A stretch of DNA of 64,000 nucleotides from positions 101,658 through 165,657 of the forward strand of contig QXWW01000007.1 of NCBI GenBank assembly GCA_009911185.1. The letters are read 5' to 3'. This DNA is from Lachnospiraceae bacterium (GTDB taxonomy: Bacteria > Bacillota > Clostridia > Lachnospirales > Lachnospiraceae). Below are positions 54,110-62,692 of the stretch, piece by piece. The notes under the pieces were generated by a model. It searched no databases and was not told where the DNA came from. It saw only the letters and a list, made by a program, of their open reading frames with translations. A program made the position numbers and the translations under genes. Position 1 is the stretch's first letter; each line of letters opens with the position of its first letter.

Positions 54110-56555
54110 AAATCTCATTATATAAAGGCTGTATATCTATTGGAATCTCACTTATAGCTTTATGTATTCTGGATTTAATAATTTCTGCACTTGCTTGTAC
54201 ACCAACATACTTCCCATCAACACTAACACATCCTGGAACCAAATTTACTAGTAGAGTTAGCCATTCTAAAACATTTTTAGTCGAATATTTCGTATTTAAT
54301 TTCTTATTCAACTCCCTTCTTACAACTTCTACAACAGGTGCCTCCGTATCTGTCTTTTGGAGTTCATAAATTACATCAACCAAATCATAATAAGGCGGCG
54401 TTTCAACTTCCCTTTTTTCAAGATTTTCAATCCATTCATGAACTTGGTTTGGGGAAAAACAAGTCTCAAATAATTCACGCAATTTATCCAATCCTATCTG
54501 TTTAGGGGTTACTAAAAGCAATAATTTAATCAAATCTTTTGCTGAAATCATTGTTACTTTTTCTCTCTGAGACTCATAAGTTATTGCGCTTTCATCGTCA
54601 TTTGCTCCTTGATAATCAATAGCAACTTCTATACAATAATCTGCATTATGCTGTTCTTGATGTCTTTTTAGACCAGATAAATGTGCTGTCCCAGCAGCAA
54701 TACGTGATTTTGCCGTACTCTTTGCATCATATGTCAATGAATATCCTTTCGGATTTCCATTATCATCATACCCTAAAAAAGCTTCTGCTTTTCCATCTGG
54801 TTTTCCTTTCCCACCTATCGGTGTAACTTCAAAACCAATTGCTGTCAAAACTCTTGCTACCGCATCTTCTAAACCGTTGGCACTATCCAATGAATCTTTT
54901 AAATACATCGCTACCGCTGGTATCCCCTGCTTATCCGCCAACGCTAATTGTCTTAATGTCCTATCTCTTCTTTTAATTATTCCATTAACTATTTCTTCAT
55001 CTATCCCCAATTCATATAAATGAGATTCCGTTAAAACCTCCGTAATAACCATACTCTCCAAAGGAATCGTATTACTATTAGAATCGATATAATTTGCAAC
55101 ATACGGATGTGATTGATTAATCCATAATGTCCTACTTTTTAGATTAAGTTTTGCTATAGGCGCATTTATATTATCATAATCCCATTCAATATGCTCTATT
55201 ACCTGTTCACCTGTTTCTAAATCCTTCTCATATAATGACAGCAACTCCTCTCTGTCTTCAGCACAAGGTTTTTCAATTAAAATCGGATTCAAAATTTGGT
55301 TCAAAAAAAAGTTTTGTACAAAATCATATATCGGCTTCTTTGAAGTCAAATAAGACGTCTGAGCCATTCTTGAAGAAACTGTTTTTTGTTCCTCAAGCTG
55401 CCGTTGCTGATCAAAATGATATTTTCTCACCTCATTATTAAATTTCTTTTTTATATATTCTTTTAATTGCCTAAAAGGTAATGACTCTTTAACCGCTTCT
55501 CGTGTAGAGGTTAAATTACTATCTAACTCATCTGCATTTACAATTATCCGGCTTCTATTAAAAGCACCATGAGAAAATGCTTCCATTCCTAGCAATGGAT
55601 CATCCAAATTTATTAACCTTCCACGAATACTTAAAAATATACCATGACTTCTACCTAATTCTGCTGACTTCCCTTCAACCAAAGAATCTTCATATAAAAT
55701 GAATTCCCCATTCACGCCCTTTAAGTTAGGAAAATCTATATAATATTTTTCTTGTCCATCTTCATTTTCTTTTTTACATTCCACGTCTTTTAATCTTAAT
55801 GCAGTTTCATCATCTTTTCCTATAATCCATTTTTTCATTACAGGAACCTTTATTTTTGACGATTCTATCTTTTCTCCATTAAAATTTAATTCAAACCCAG
55901 GATTCAACGGAAGTGCCGTGCTTAAAATCCATTTTAATCTACCAATTTTTATTTCATTTGCTTTAGGCTTTAACTCCGTCATTAAAGAAACTGTCCAAGA
56001 GCTTTCTGATCCATCACCAAAAAGCCTAAATTTAGTGATTTTCTCATTTAAATAAAGTTCTAATACATCCTTTGCTTCTTTCTCATCCACTTCACGTTCT
56101 GCAATAAAAAGGCTTTTATAATCTTCTTTAATTAAATTATAGTCCATTGTAGCGAGAATATATCGATTATTTTTTTTAGAAATATATGTTAATTTTCTCG
56201 CTAAAATATATGTCGCCAATTTTCCTATACCAAATTGTCCTATCTGAAGCCTTCTTTTGTCTCTCTCGCTCCCATTCCTCTTGGACGATTCGCCAATCCT
56301 CCATAAATCTTTTAATTCCTGAGAATCAAGTCCCTCTCCATTATCGCATACACAAATATATGCTCCTTCAACTGTAAGATCAGAGGGAACAAAAACAGAA
56401 ACTTTGCTAGCAAATGCATCATAAGAGTTACATACTAATTCTTCAAATGCTTTATTAGGACTTGAATATAATCCTGCTGAAAATAATTCTATTATTCTAT
56501 GGCTAATTGTAACTTCAATATCATCTATTTTCCTACCCACTGAATCTAAATTCAT
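54102..56555 (-). CDS. GHKL (MORC/MutL-like) ATPase fused to a PD-(D/E)xK nuclease domain
   Basis: An 817-residue protein. The N-terminus is a GHKL ATPase: motif I EELVCNSYDAF (about 38-48), motif II VCDNGEGLD (about 69-77), motif III GQFGIGKLATYI (about 105-116), then an S5-like domain. Residues about 565-665 form a nuclease-like fold with GFEVTPIGGKGKPDG (PD near 586) and LTYDAKST (DxK near 610), the PD-(D/E)xK pattern, followed by a helical tail. GGGAGG within the end of the methyltransferase gene precedes the ATG. GHKL ATPases of the MORC/MutL type linked to methyltransferases are known from restriction systems by comparative genomics; here the ATPase and nuclease share one chain. It is probably the effector of the cassette. 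Confidence 0.85.
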   Translation of the reverse strand: MNLDSVGRKIDDIEVTISHRIIELFSAGLYSSPNKAFEELVCNSYDAFASKVSVFVPSDLTVEGAYICVCDNGEGLDSQELKDLWRIGESSKRNGSERDKRRLQIGQFGIGKLATYILARKLTYISKKNNRYILATMDYNLIKEDYKSLFIAEREVDEKEAKDVLELYLNEKITKFRLFGDGSESSWTVSLMTELKPKANEIKIGRLKWILSTALPLNPGFELNFNGEKIESSKIKVPVMKKWIIGKDDETALRLKDVECKKENEDGQEKYYIDFPNLKGVNGEFILYEDSLVEGKSAELGRSHGIFLSIRGRLINLDDPLLGMEAFSHGAFNRSRIIVNADELDSNLTSTREAVKESLPFRQLKEYIKKKFNNEVRKYHFDQQRQLEEQKTVSSRMAQTSYLTSKKPIYDFVQNFFLNQILNPILIEKPCAEDREELLSLYEKDLETGEQVIEHIEWDYDNINAPIAKLNLKSRTLWINQSHPYVANYIDSNSNTIPLESMVITEVLTESHLYELGIDEEIVNGIIKRRDRTLRQLALADKQGIPAVAMYLKDSLDSANGLEDAVARVLTAIGFEVTPIGGKGKPDGKAEAFLGYDDNGNPKGYSLTYDAKSTAKSRIAAGTAHLSGLKRHQEQHNADYCIEVAIDYQGANDDESAITYESQREKVTMISAKDLIKLLLLVTPKQIGLDKLRELFETCFSPNQVHEWIENLEKREVETPPYYDLVDVIYELQKTDTEAPVVEVVRRELNKKLNTKYSTKNVLEWLTLLVNLVPGCVSVDGKYVGVQASAEIIKSRIHKAISEIPIDIQPLYNEIFI

Positions 56556-56557
56556 AT

Positions 56558-57820
56558 TTACAGCCTCCCACTAATTATGAATTCTTCATGATAAACTTTT
56601 CTTTTGGATTTATCTTTTGAAAATTTCCCTTTCTCATCTCTATAAGGTATACATATCCTCTTAGAAATAGTTCTTTTTCCAATTTTTATATCTCGAAATC
56701 CATCATCCATCAAAGCTTCAATCAAGTGTTTTGAATTAGGAATCTTAACTCCCTTATACTCTGTATCGCCTACAACAAAAAAGACCATTCCATTATCTCT
56801 AAGCATATTTTGACATCGTTTAACCGCATTTTGCATATCAATATAATATCTTGCAACTGACTTGATTTTTGAGCTTGGCATTCCTATCTCCCCCAATTTT
56901 TCAACAACTTTCTTTCCTGTATCATTTAATTGTTGAGTATCCAAAGTAAAATTATCACTATTATATACACTTCCTATGGATCCTTTTCTTAGCTCCCTAT
57001 AATCGTCTGTATAACCTAACCACAAAGATGACAATTGATGCAAATCTGCATATTCGTAAGATGTTACATATGGCGGACTTGTAATAATTAAATCTGTTTC
57101 TGGTAATTTTTCTTCCGACAAAAAATTTGTGCAATTAATTACCATTTGCGTGTCATTATTCTCCATTTCGTCTAATGCTCGAATAAATTTATTTATTTGT
57201 CTATCGAACTGTAGTATAACATCTATTTCCTTTTTATCCGGATCAACCTGTGGTTTAATGGATTTCGTCAACCATTTGGAACAAGCTTTTAATATAGATG
57301 AAAAAATACATTCAAAAGCCTCCCTATATTTTCCATCTGGAACTTCTGTAATAATTGCCTGACGTAATTTATATAGATTACAGTAAGATATTTCGTAATA
57401 CCAATATTTCAATCTACTATTTGCGTTTTGATATAGATCGAATGGCAACTCACATTTTTTTATATACTCTAAAATTCGATTATAAAAATAAATAATTGCA
57501 TCACAATCATAAGAATTACTTTTTGTTTTTGCAATAAGTGTTGCTACAGGATTGATATCGCACCCCCAAAAACTATATCCTCTCATTTTTGCTTCTAATG
57601 CAACAGTACCACAACCGCAAAAAATGTCTGACACTTTTTCTATTTGAACTCCTTCTTTTTCTGCGTAGTCAAAGGCCTTCCACGCAATAAATGCTGGAAA
57701 TTTTGCTGGATACGCATGAATAGTATGCATAGTTAATTCATTTCCGACACAGTCATTCCATTCTTCATCCACACCTATTTTCTCGTAATCAAGATCTTTA
57801 ATACTATTTATTTGTACCAT
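56558..57820 (-). CDS. DNA methyltransferase with SPPY motif (N4-cytosine or N6-adenine)
   Basis: A 420-residue methylase that should protect host DNA from the adjoining nuclease. Motifs appear in the order HAYPAKFPAFI (X-like), SDIFCGCGTVALEAKMRG (motif I, SAM binding) with CDINPVA, then LIITSPPYVTSYEYAD (motif IV, about residue 245) and MVFFVVGDTEYKG. SPPY is most common in N4-cytosine enzymes but also occurs in adenine enzymes. ATG 57820 (GAGG nine bases before) is preferred to ATG 57829. It overlaps the XRE gene by 17 bases and abuts the nuclease gene. Confidence 0.88.
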   Translation of the reverse strand: MVQINSIKDLDYEKIGVDEEWNDCVGNELTMHTIHAYPAKFPAFIAWKAFDYAEKEGVQIEKVSDIFCGCGTVALEAKMRGYSFWGCDINPVATLIAKTKSNSYDCDAIIYFYNRILEYIKKCELPFDLYQNANSRLKYWYYEISYCNLYKLRQAIITEVPDGKYREAFECIFSSILKACSKWLTKSIKPQVDPDKKEIDVILQFDRQINKFIRALDEMENNDTQMVINCTNFLSEEKLPETDLIITSPPYVTSYEYADLHQLSSLWLGYTDDYRELRKGSIGSVYNSDNFTLDTQQLNDTGKKVVEKLGEIGMPSSKIKSVARYYIDMQNAVKRCQNMLRDNGMVFFVVGDTEYKGVKIPNSKHLIEALMDDGFRDIKIGKRTISKRICIPYRDEKGKFSKDKSKRKVYHEEFIISGRL

Positions 57821-58028
57821 ACGTCTCATCCTCTTCTAGGCTACTAAAATTGATATTATTATCTTCACAAAATTTAGAAAACAAAATAATAGCCATATTG
57901 CGTGGTTCTGTTTTTCCATTTTCCCATCTATTTATTGTTGCAAAACTAACATGCAGTTCCTGAGCTAATTTTTCTTGACTATATCCTAGTTTTATTCTTG
58001 CATAATGTACCTTTTCTGAGAATGTCAT
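57804..58028 (-). CDS. XRE-family controller protein of the cassette
   Basis: A 74-residue protein with one XRE helix-turn-helix (ARIKLGYSQEKLAQELHVSF, then ATINRWENGKTEPRN) and a short acidic tail, the size of restriction-modification C proteins. AGGAGGTAACATT precedes the ATG. It is the first gene of the three-gene operon and its promoter is covered by palindromes (58049-58064, 58088-58099) that it probably binds. Delayed expression of the nuclease after entry into a new host is the expected role (family knowledge). Confidence 0.88.
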   Translation of the reverse strand: MTFSEKVHYARIKLGYSQEKLAQELHVSFATINRWENGKTEPRNMAIILFSKFCEDNNINFSSLEEDETYGTNK

Positions 58029-58046
58029 AATGTTACCTCCTGAATT

Positions 58047-58099
58047 ATTATAACAAATGTTATAGCATTGCTCAACTCAAAAATAGTAACATATATGTT
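58047..58099 (-). promoter_or_regulatory. Promoter and operators of the restriction-like operon
   Basis: On the minus strand TTGAGC (58070-58075) and TATAAT (58047-58052) are 17 bases apart. TATAACAAATGTTATA (58049-58064, arms TATAAC/GTTATA) covers the -10, and the perfect palindrome AACATATATGTT (58088-58099) lies upstream of the -35. Both share AACAT/ATGTT half-sites. Confidence 0.7.
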
Positions 58100-58110
58100 T
58101 GATAACCAAA

Positions 58111-58132
58111 ACTCCGCCATAACGACGGAGCT
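58111..58132. terminator. Small hairpin upstream of the restriction-like operon
   Basis: CTCCG pairs with CGGAG around a 9-base loop, with TTTT following on the minus strand. It may insulate the cassette from upstream transcription. Confidence 0.45.
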
Positions 58133-58263
58133 AAATACTAATACTACAACTACAACCTATTTTTAATATTCTATAAAAGTGCAAATATTTTAAACAAAAC
58201 TAATCTTGTCTCTCTGCACTAATCCATTCTCCACCTAGTACAGCATCGCTTAAATATCAGTGA

Positions 58264-59030
58264 TTAAATTGTTAATGGTCTCCCGGTGTATGTCCATTTA
58301 AATGGGTGTGCCGTAAGATTGTATTGTTCAATAAAGCGCAGGATGCTTACTTCCAGTTCTTCTATTGACAGGTAGCTTTTCCGCTTCAGCAGCTTCCGGT
58401 TAATGATACCAAACCATATCTCAATCTGGTTCATCCAGGAACTGTGTTTCGGAGTATAGACAAAGCGGATCCGGTGGAAAGGGTCATGCAGGAAATCCGC
58501 CCGGCTTTCCATACTTTTAAGGATCCCTGTTTTCCCTTTTTTGCCCAGTTCCACGCCAGGAGCACAGACTTCTGCCACAAAGCGGACAAGAGCTTCCGAC
58601 TTATGGGTGTTCAGGCCATCGCATATAAATGTCCATGGAGCCTGCGGGTCTGTTTCTACCAATGCTTTCACAGCTTCCACAAAATCCACTTCTGTGCGTG
58701 TGGAGTTTAAATACGGCATTTCCATACGGCCCGTTGCAACATCAAAGAACCCGATGAGGCTGGCCGTGCCATGTCGGATATACTCAAACTCCATTTTGGC
58801 GCACTGGCCAGGTAATGGAAGCTTGTCAGGATATTTATGTTCTAACGCCTGTACCCCGGTCATTTCATCCGTGGAAACAATGTGTGCACCTTCCCGGCTT
58901 TGTTCCCGGGCACTCTGGTAGAGGCCGCAGATCTCGTTTACTTTCCGCGCAAAAGATTCTGGGTCTTCCGTCTTTTCCGAGGAATGAAGCCAGTAACGGA
59001 TTTTGTGGGGATGTAAATCTACCTCATTTT
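58264..59030 (-). CDS. IS630 transposase, frame B (DDE catalytic part)
   Basis: Open in the -1 frame from the slippery site to 58264 with no stop. Catalytic residues: Asp in IVSTDEMTG, Asp in FICDGLNTHKS and Glu in SSWMNQIEIWFG, the DDE of IS630. An internal ATG (58863) exists, but the frame B product is expected mainly as the C-terminal part of a frameshifted fusion. Confidence 0.85.
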
Positions 59031-59513
59031 TAAAAAACGGCTGACAGATTTCTCAGAAATCTGTTCCGCGATCCTCTGCTTTTTAATTTCTGACACTAAC
59101 AGCGGGAGGCTCCACTGGCTTACTTCGTACCCCCAATCATTTGGGTTGCTGCAGGCAAGGTCGATGATCCGCATGATCTGGTCCGGCGTAAAGACAGATG
59201 GGGCGCCGGGGCGTTTTTTATCGGACAGGACAGCACGTATCTCATCTTCAAGCTTTTCCGGGGCGTCTGTTTCAATCTTCCTCAAGGCCGGGAGCGCCGC
59301 GAGGAACCGGCTACGCCAGGTGGCAACATTATTATAATGAAGCCCGACCTGTTGTGCAATATTCTGGTTGAGTTCCCCCTGTGACGCAAGCAGGACAATG
59401 CCGGCTCTTTTGACCAGTCCTGACGGAAGGGAGCGGCTTTTTGAAAAAGCAGATAATATATTTTTCATGGCATCAGATAAAACTGGGATAGTATCAATTG
59501 TTTTCCTTCGCAT
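59019..59513 (-). CDS. IS630 transposase, frame A (DNA-binding part)
   Basis: A 164-residue product with two HTH regions (LVKRAGIVLLASQGELNQNI and VSQWSLPLLVSEIKKQRIAE). It ends SRFLKMR at a stop just after the heptamer T_TTA_AAA (59028-59034 on the minus strand). A -1 slip continues as SRFLKNEVDLHPHKIRYWL into frame B, restoring a normal IS630 transposase. The ATG at 59513 is chosen over an earlier one at 59576. Confidence 0.85.
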   Translation of the reverse strand: MRRKTIDTIPVLSDAMKNILSAFSKSRSLPSGLVKRAGIVLLASQGELNQNIAQQVGLHYNNVATWRSRFLAALPALRKIETDAPEKLEDEIRAVLSDKKRPGAPSVFTPDQIMRIIDLACSNPNDWGYEVSQWSLPLLVSEIKKQRIAEQISEKSVSRFLKMR

Positions 59514-59608
59514 AATAACCCATCCATTCTTTAATGATTTAATTATTATGCACCGACTACAATAAAAAAGCAACATTTATTCATTACTATTTAAGCAATG
59601 CTGTACTA

Positions 59609-59758
59609 GTATGTCTCGTCCATTACACGAATCCAAGTCACAAACTCCACCCGTCCACCTAGTGTTATTTCGTCCATAATCCCCCATCTTGTCCACAAAA
59701 TACGGTACAATCAACACCAAATAATACTAAATAATGCGGTTTTTACCCTGTCCCCAAA
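59609..59758. repeat. GTCCA direct repeats next to truncated uvrB
   Basis: GTCCA occurs at 59618, 59653, 59672 and 59691; the last three are exactly 19 bases apart. ATTACACGAAT (59624-59634) with GTCACAAA (59638-59645) also recurs at 60152-60174. The block ends where uvrB begins, so it looks like the binding-site array at one end of a mobile element. No gene is seen. Confidence 0.55.
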
Positions 59759-60031
59759 TTAGGAGACAAAATACTCCACTGCATTCTCAGGGAACATCTC
59801 CTTGAATTCTCCGTATAACTGCGCCGCAAGGGTTTTATTGTGGGCGATGACCAGCGTTGGCTTCTGCAAAGCCTGAATGACATTTGCCATCGTAAATGTC
59901 TTGCCCGATCCCGTAACCCCTAGTAAAGTCTGGAATTGATTGCCCTCCTGAAAGCCTTTCACCAGCTCGGCGATGGCCTGCGGCTGATCGCCGGTGGGCT
60001 TGTATGGGGCGTGTAATTTGAATTCTGGCAT
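59759..60031 (-). pseudogene. uvrB: 5' fragment of uvrB (excinuclease ABC subunit B)
   Basis: The first 90 residues of Uvr[21 protein letters not shown], Walker [14 protein letters not shown] and [20 protein letters not shown], up to EYFVS, where normal UvrB continues YYDYYQP. The gene then stops at a TAA formed by foreign DNA. GGAGG stands before the ATG at 60031, and the promoter with its LexA box is still upstream. The remaining ~570 residues are missing from the window. Either the ICE is inserted in chromosomal uvrB or a fragment was carried along. Confidence 0.9.
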
Positions 60032-60045
60032 ATGAAAACCTCCAA

Positions 60046-60174
60046 TTTGTGACCGGATAAAAGTTCGCCTATTCGCCCGAAATTCGTGTAATTCAATTTT
60101 CGATTCGTGTAAAACAGGCTTGCAAAGCTGGCGAATAAGCGTTAAAATAGTAATTACACGAATGCAGGTCACAA
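60046..60174. repeat. 129-base inverted-repeat unit in the uvrB leader
   Basis: It is bounded by TTTGTGACC (60046-60054) and GGTCACAAA (60166-60174). Inside are ATTCGTGTAAT (60088-60098), a variant at 60107-60115 and ATTACACGAAT (60152-60162), plus TATTCGCC-type repeats. It could be a MITE or remnant transposon end placed between the uvrB promoter and start. Confidence 0.5.
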
Positions 60175-60251
60175 AACTGTATTTTTGAAACAAAATAGCA
60201 CTGGGTAATACCAGCTAATACAGATAGTATTATCCAGTCATTTGGTTTTTC

Positions 60252-60303
60252 ATTATAACACATAAGCTTAAAAAAGTACAGAGCAAAACCGAACTTTTGT
60301 TCT
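60252..60303 (-). promoter_or_regulatory. uvrB promoter with LexA (SOS) box
   Basis: CGAACTTTTGTTCT (60290-60303) fits the Gram-positive LexA box CGAACN4GTTCG-type. TATAAT on the minus strand (60252-60257) lies 33 bases from it. The region 60268-60313 can also fold as AAGTACAGA/TCTGTACTT. Confidence 0.75.
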
Positions 60304-60420
60304 GTACTTTTTTATGCCTTATCGGACGGTAGTCCGTCCGCCCCGTCAGGGGCATGTATTACGGGATGCCCGGATGGGTATATCTTTTCTAAGTCATTCA
60401 GTTATGCCAGTATCTTAGCT

Positions 60421-61745
60421 TCATACAAAAAATTCACTGATTTGTTCTATATAATCATCTTCTGAAAAATCTGTACCGTTTTCATTTCCGTCTTTTGGCA
60501 CAACATCATCAATAAACGGCTAAAGGTTATCTAAACAGTCTGCAATGATTTCCTTACTATTGCCGAATGGCATAGAGGTATCCTTTAGGGTTTCCGCATT
60601 ATCTCCATACATATCCATGGTTATGATTTCTTTCGCATGTCCCATTAACTGCGATACCGCTTTAGGATTGAAATTGTTCTTTAATAATATGGTACAGAAA
60701 GTGCTTCTTAAATCATGCCATCTTATATTGGGCAGTCCATTATCCTCCAACAATTTCTTATAATGTTTCCAGTGAAAATCTTTACTTCTCGGGCGCCCAT
60801 AACTGAAACAGCAGATATAGTCCAAATCCTGAAAGGTTCCTGACCGCCTTCTGCGGTTCTTCTCATATACTTTTCTCTCTTCCAGAATCGCTTCAAACAC
60901 ATAATCCGGTATAGGTATGGTTCGGTAACTGGACGGTGTTTTCAGCTTGATTACCTGCTTTGTATATGTCTTAGCCGGGAAGACCCCGGCAGTCGTGTTT
61001 GGCTTCTTTCCCAACTGCCTCTGCACTTTTAATGTCCGGTTGATATAATCTATGTCTGAATATTTTCCCCCGTTGATTTCACACCGCCTTAATCCCAGCA
61101 GTACCGCAAACAGCACCTGCATATGGATTGGTGTATCCCGGCTCGCTTCCATGAGCGTCAATATCTGCTCATATTCAGCGTCTTTTGTGGGTCAATGTTC
61201 CGGGTATGGTAGGCTTTCTTCTCCACTCGCTTTGGCAGCGCAACATCAATCGTCGGATTGATGGAAATGATTTTCTTATTCACGGCATATTGCATGGATG
61301 TGTTCATTACCGTTTTTACCAGTCTTGCAATCGAAACGGAAACAGCCGCTTCTTCATTATAAAGGCTCTGGATATGGCTCCGTTTGATTTCTGTCATTTT
61401 AATATTGCCCATCGCTGGAATCACATGATTATTTATGATATTGGAATAGGTTTCATAAGAACCGCTTGTAATCCGTGGGCGCATTTCTTTTTCAAGCCAA
61501 AACAGCATAAAATCTTTTACTTTTACATTGCTGTACACCACATATGTACCAGAATACAGCTCTCCCAATGCCTTGTCCCTATCAGCATTGGCAGCTTTCT
61601 TTGTCGGAAATCCCGATTTCTGTTGTGGCATTTTTGTCCCATCCGCATAAATCAGCACCACACGGTAGCCAAATTTGTTTTTAATCGGTGTGACATTATA
61701 AACCTTCCATTCCACAAACTGCTGTAATTTCAAATCAAATTCCAT
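60421..61745 (-). pseudogene. Tyrosine recombinase (integrase) with two lesions
   Basis: Originally about 441 residues. The N-terminal part (MEFDLKLQQFVEWKVYNVTP, SAM-like core MRPRITSGSYETYSNIINNH) runs to a one-base deletion near 61180 (an A-run before GACGCTGAATATGAG), after which the frame continues as AEYEQILTLMEASRD. The catalytic domain follows with LLGLRRCEING (Arg), RWHDLRSTF (HxxR), LMGHAKEIITMDMYG (H and Tyr). An in-frame TAG at 60520 comes before the true tail PFIDDVVPKDG ... YIEQISEFFV, ending at 60421. Two independent defects mean it is inactive. It is a remnant of an older integrative element. Confidence 0.85.
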
Positions 61746-61746
61746 G

Positions 61747-61936
61747 TTACCCTGTCCCTTCCCTGTCTTCAGGAGTAAACGCATCATTCATAAAGGCAAT
61801 AATCTTTTCTTTCTCATCCATAACATCGCAATAATATTCAAAGGTTGTATTAACAGAGCTATGTCCCAACAGTCCTGATATTTTCGCCAGTGGGACACCC
61901 TGCTCCACCAAAATGGTTGCAAACATATTTCTGTTT
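61747..61936 (-). pseudogene. C-terminal fragment of a second tyrosine recombinase
   Basis: About 62 codons: NMFATILVEQGVPLAKISGL, then LGHSSVNTTFEYYCDVMDEK, including the catalytic His of LLGH and the Tyr region. It is cut at 61936, where a different sequence (terminator and KTR remnant) begins. Its stop overlaps the start of the integrase pseudogene (TAACATG), showing that two recombinases were once encoded in tandem. Confidence 0.75.
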
Positions 61937-61949
61937 TAAAAAAGCACAT

Positions 61950-61990
61950 AAAAGAACACCCTCTCACTGGAAAAACAGGTTTTGAGGGTA
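61950..61990 (-). terminator. Terminator, third copy of the cargo-boundary type
   Basis: CCCTC (minus strand from 61988) pairs with GAGGG near 61959 with an inner CCTG/CCAG pairing around TTTTT; T-rich sequence follows. It corresponds to 174-210 and 34107-34145. Confidence 0.65.
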
Positions 61991-62017
61991 TTCGTTATTC
62001 ATGGCAATAGAAAATCC

Positions 62018-62064
62018 GAAGATCTTGCCGCCGCAGAGCGGGCATAATATCCATTCTATTTCAT
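62018..62064 (-). pseudogene. Decayed cysteine-rich KTR gene
   Basis: The minus strand reads ATGAAAT followed, after a one-base loss, by EWILCPLCGGK, matching EWILCPVCGSK of the intact gene at 34276-34446. The frame is broken at codon 3 and the homology ends after the first CxxC. Confidence 0.65.
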
Positions 62065-62072
62065 TCAAATAA

Positions 62073-62600
62073 TCACTCTAATTTTTCTTTTAACGCCGCA
62101 ATCCATTGTTCGATTGCCTGTACCAAAAGGAACTGCTGCTGTAAAACTGCCATACCGGTAACGGGAATATCTGGTGCATCCTCTTTCAATGCGATATTTT
62201 CCTCAAGATAGGTTTTCAGCACATTCATATTGTTTTCAATGTTATCCAGACATTCTTTCTGGCTATCTTTCGACATACTCTCCAAATTTACGATAACGGC
62301 ATTAAAGTCTAAAAATATATTGATTGGCTTGCAGGATATTTCAAGCATCAGCTTTTCAAATTCCTTTTTTCCCGCATCTGTCAGTGTATATACCGCCTTT
62401 TCGGGCATTTTCCCGTCTTTTTCGGTGTGCCCCCTAATCAGCCCCTTTTCCTCTAGCTGAAGCACTTTTTTATAAATAGACGGTGTGCTGATTTTTACCC
62501 ATTTTGAGATGTTTCGGTATTCCACCAGTTTCTGTATGTCATAGGCACTCAAGGATTCCTTTTTCAACATTCCCAATACAATCAAATCAATGGTCACCAT
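62073..62600 (-). CDS. PadR-family transcriptional regulator
   Basis: A 175-residue protein: an N-terminal winged helix (LIVLGMLKKESLSAYDIQKL, then WVKISTPSIYKKVLQLEEKG, YTLTDAGKKEF wing) and a C-terminal helical dimerisation domain of about 85 residues, the PadR s2-type layout. It is divergent from the MATE pump gene, and CTATA-N3-TATAG sites lie between them. It probably represses the pump and responds to its substrate (family-based inference). Confidence 0.9.
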   Translation of the reverse strand: MVTIDLIVLGMLKKESLSAYDIQKLVEYRNISKWVKISTPSIYKKVLQLEEKGLIRGHTEKDGKMPEKAVYTLTDAGKKEFEKLMLEISCKPINIFLDFNAVIVNLESMSKDSQKECLDNIENNMNVLKTYLEENIALKEDAPDIPVTGMAVLQQQFLLVQAIEQWIAALKEKLE

Positions 62601-62692
62601 CCAATTTTCCTCCTTTTTTTGTAACCAATTTTACAAAGCAAAATTGATTACCTGCTTCTGCGAAGCAGAGTTCCAATGCGGGCAATTCCTTC

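Larger units (their letters stand above)
58238..59606. mobile_element. IS630-family insertion sequence, 1,369 bp
   Basis: Both ends carry the inverted repeat TAGTACAGCATYGCTTAAAT (58236-58255 and 59589-59608, one mismatch), and the outermost TA is the duplicated target, as IS630/Tc1-mariner elements require. It encodes one transposase in two overlapping frames joined by a T_TTA_AAA slippery site. It is inserted between the restriction-like cassette and the repeat-rich end near uvrB. Confidence 0.93.

Noticed and set aside
60032..60193. N-terminal extension of UvrB to 60193
   Set aside because: UvrB starts at [18 protein letters not shown] with GGAGG before it; the extension is the translated leader and repeat unit.
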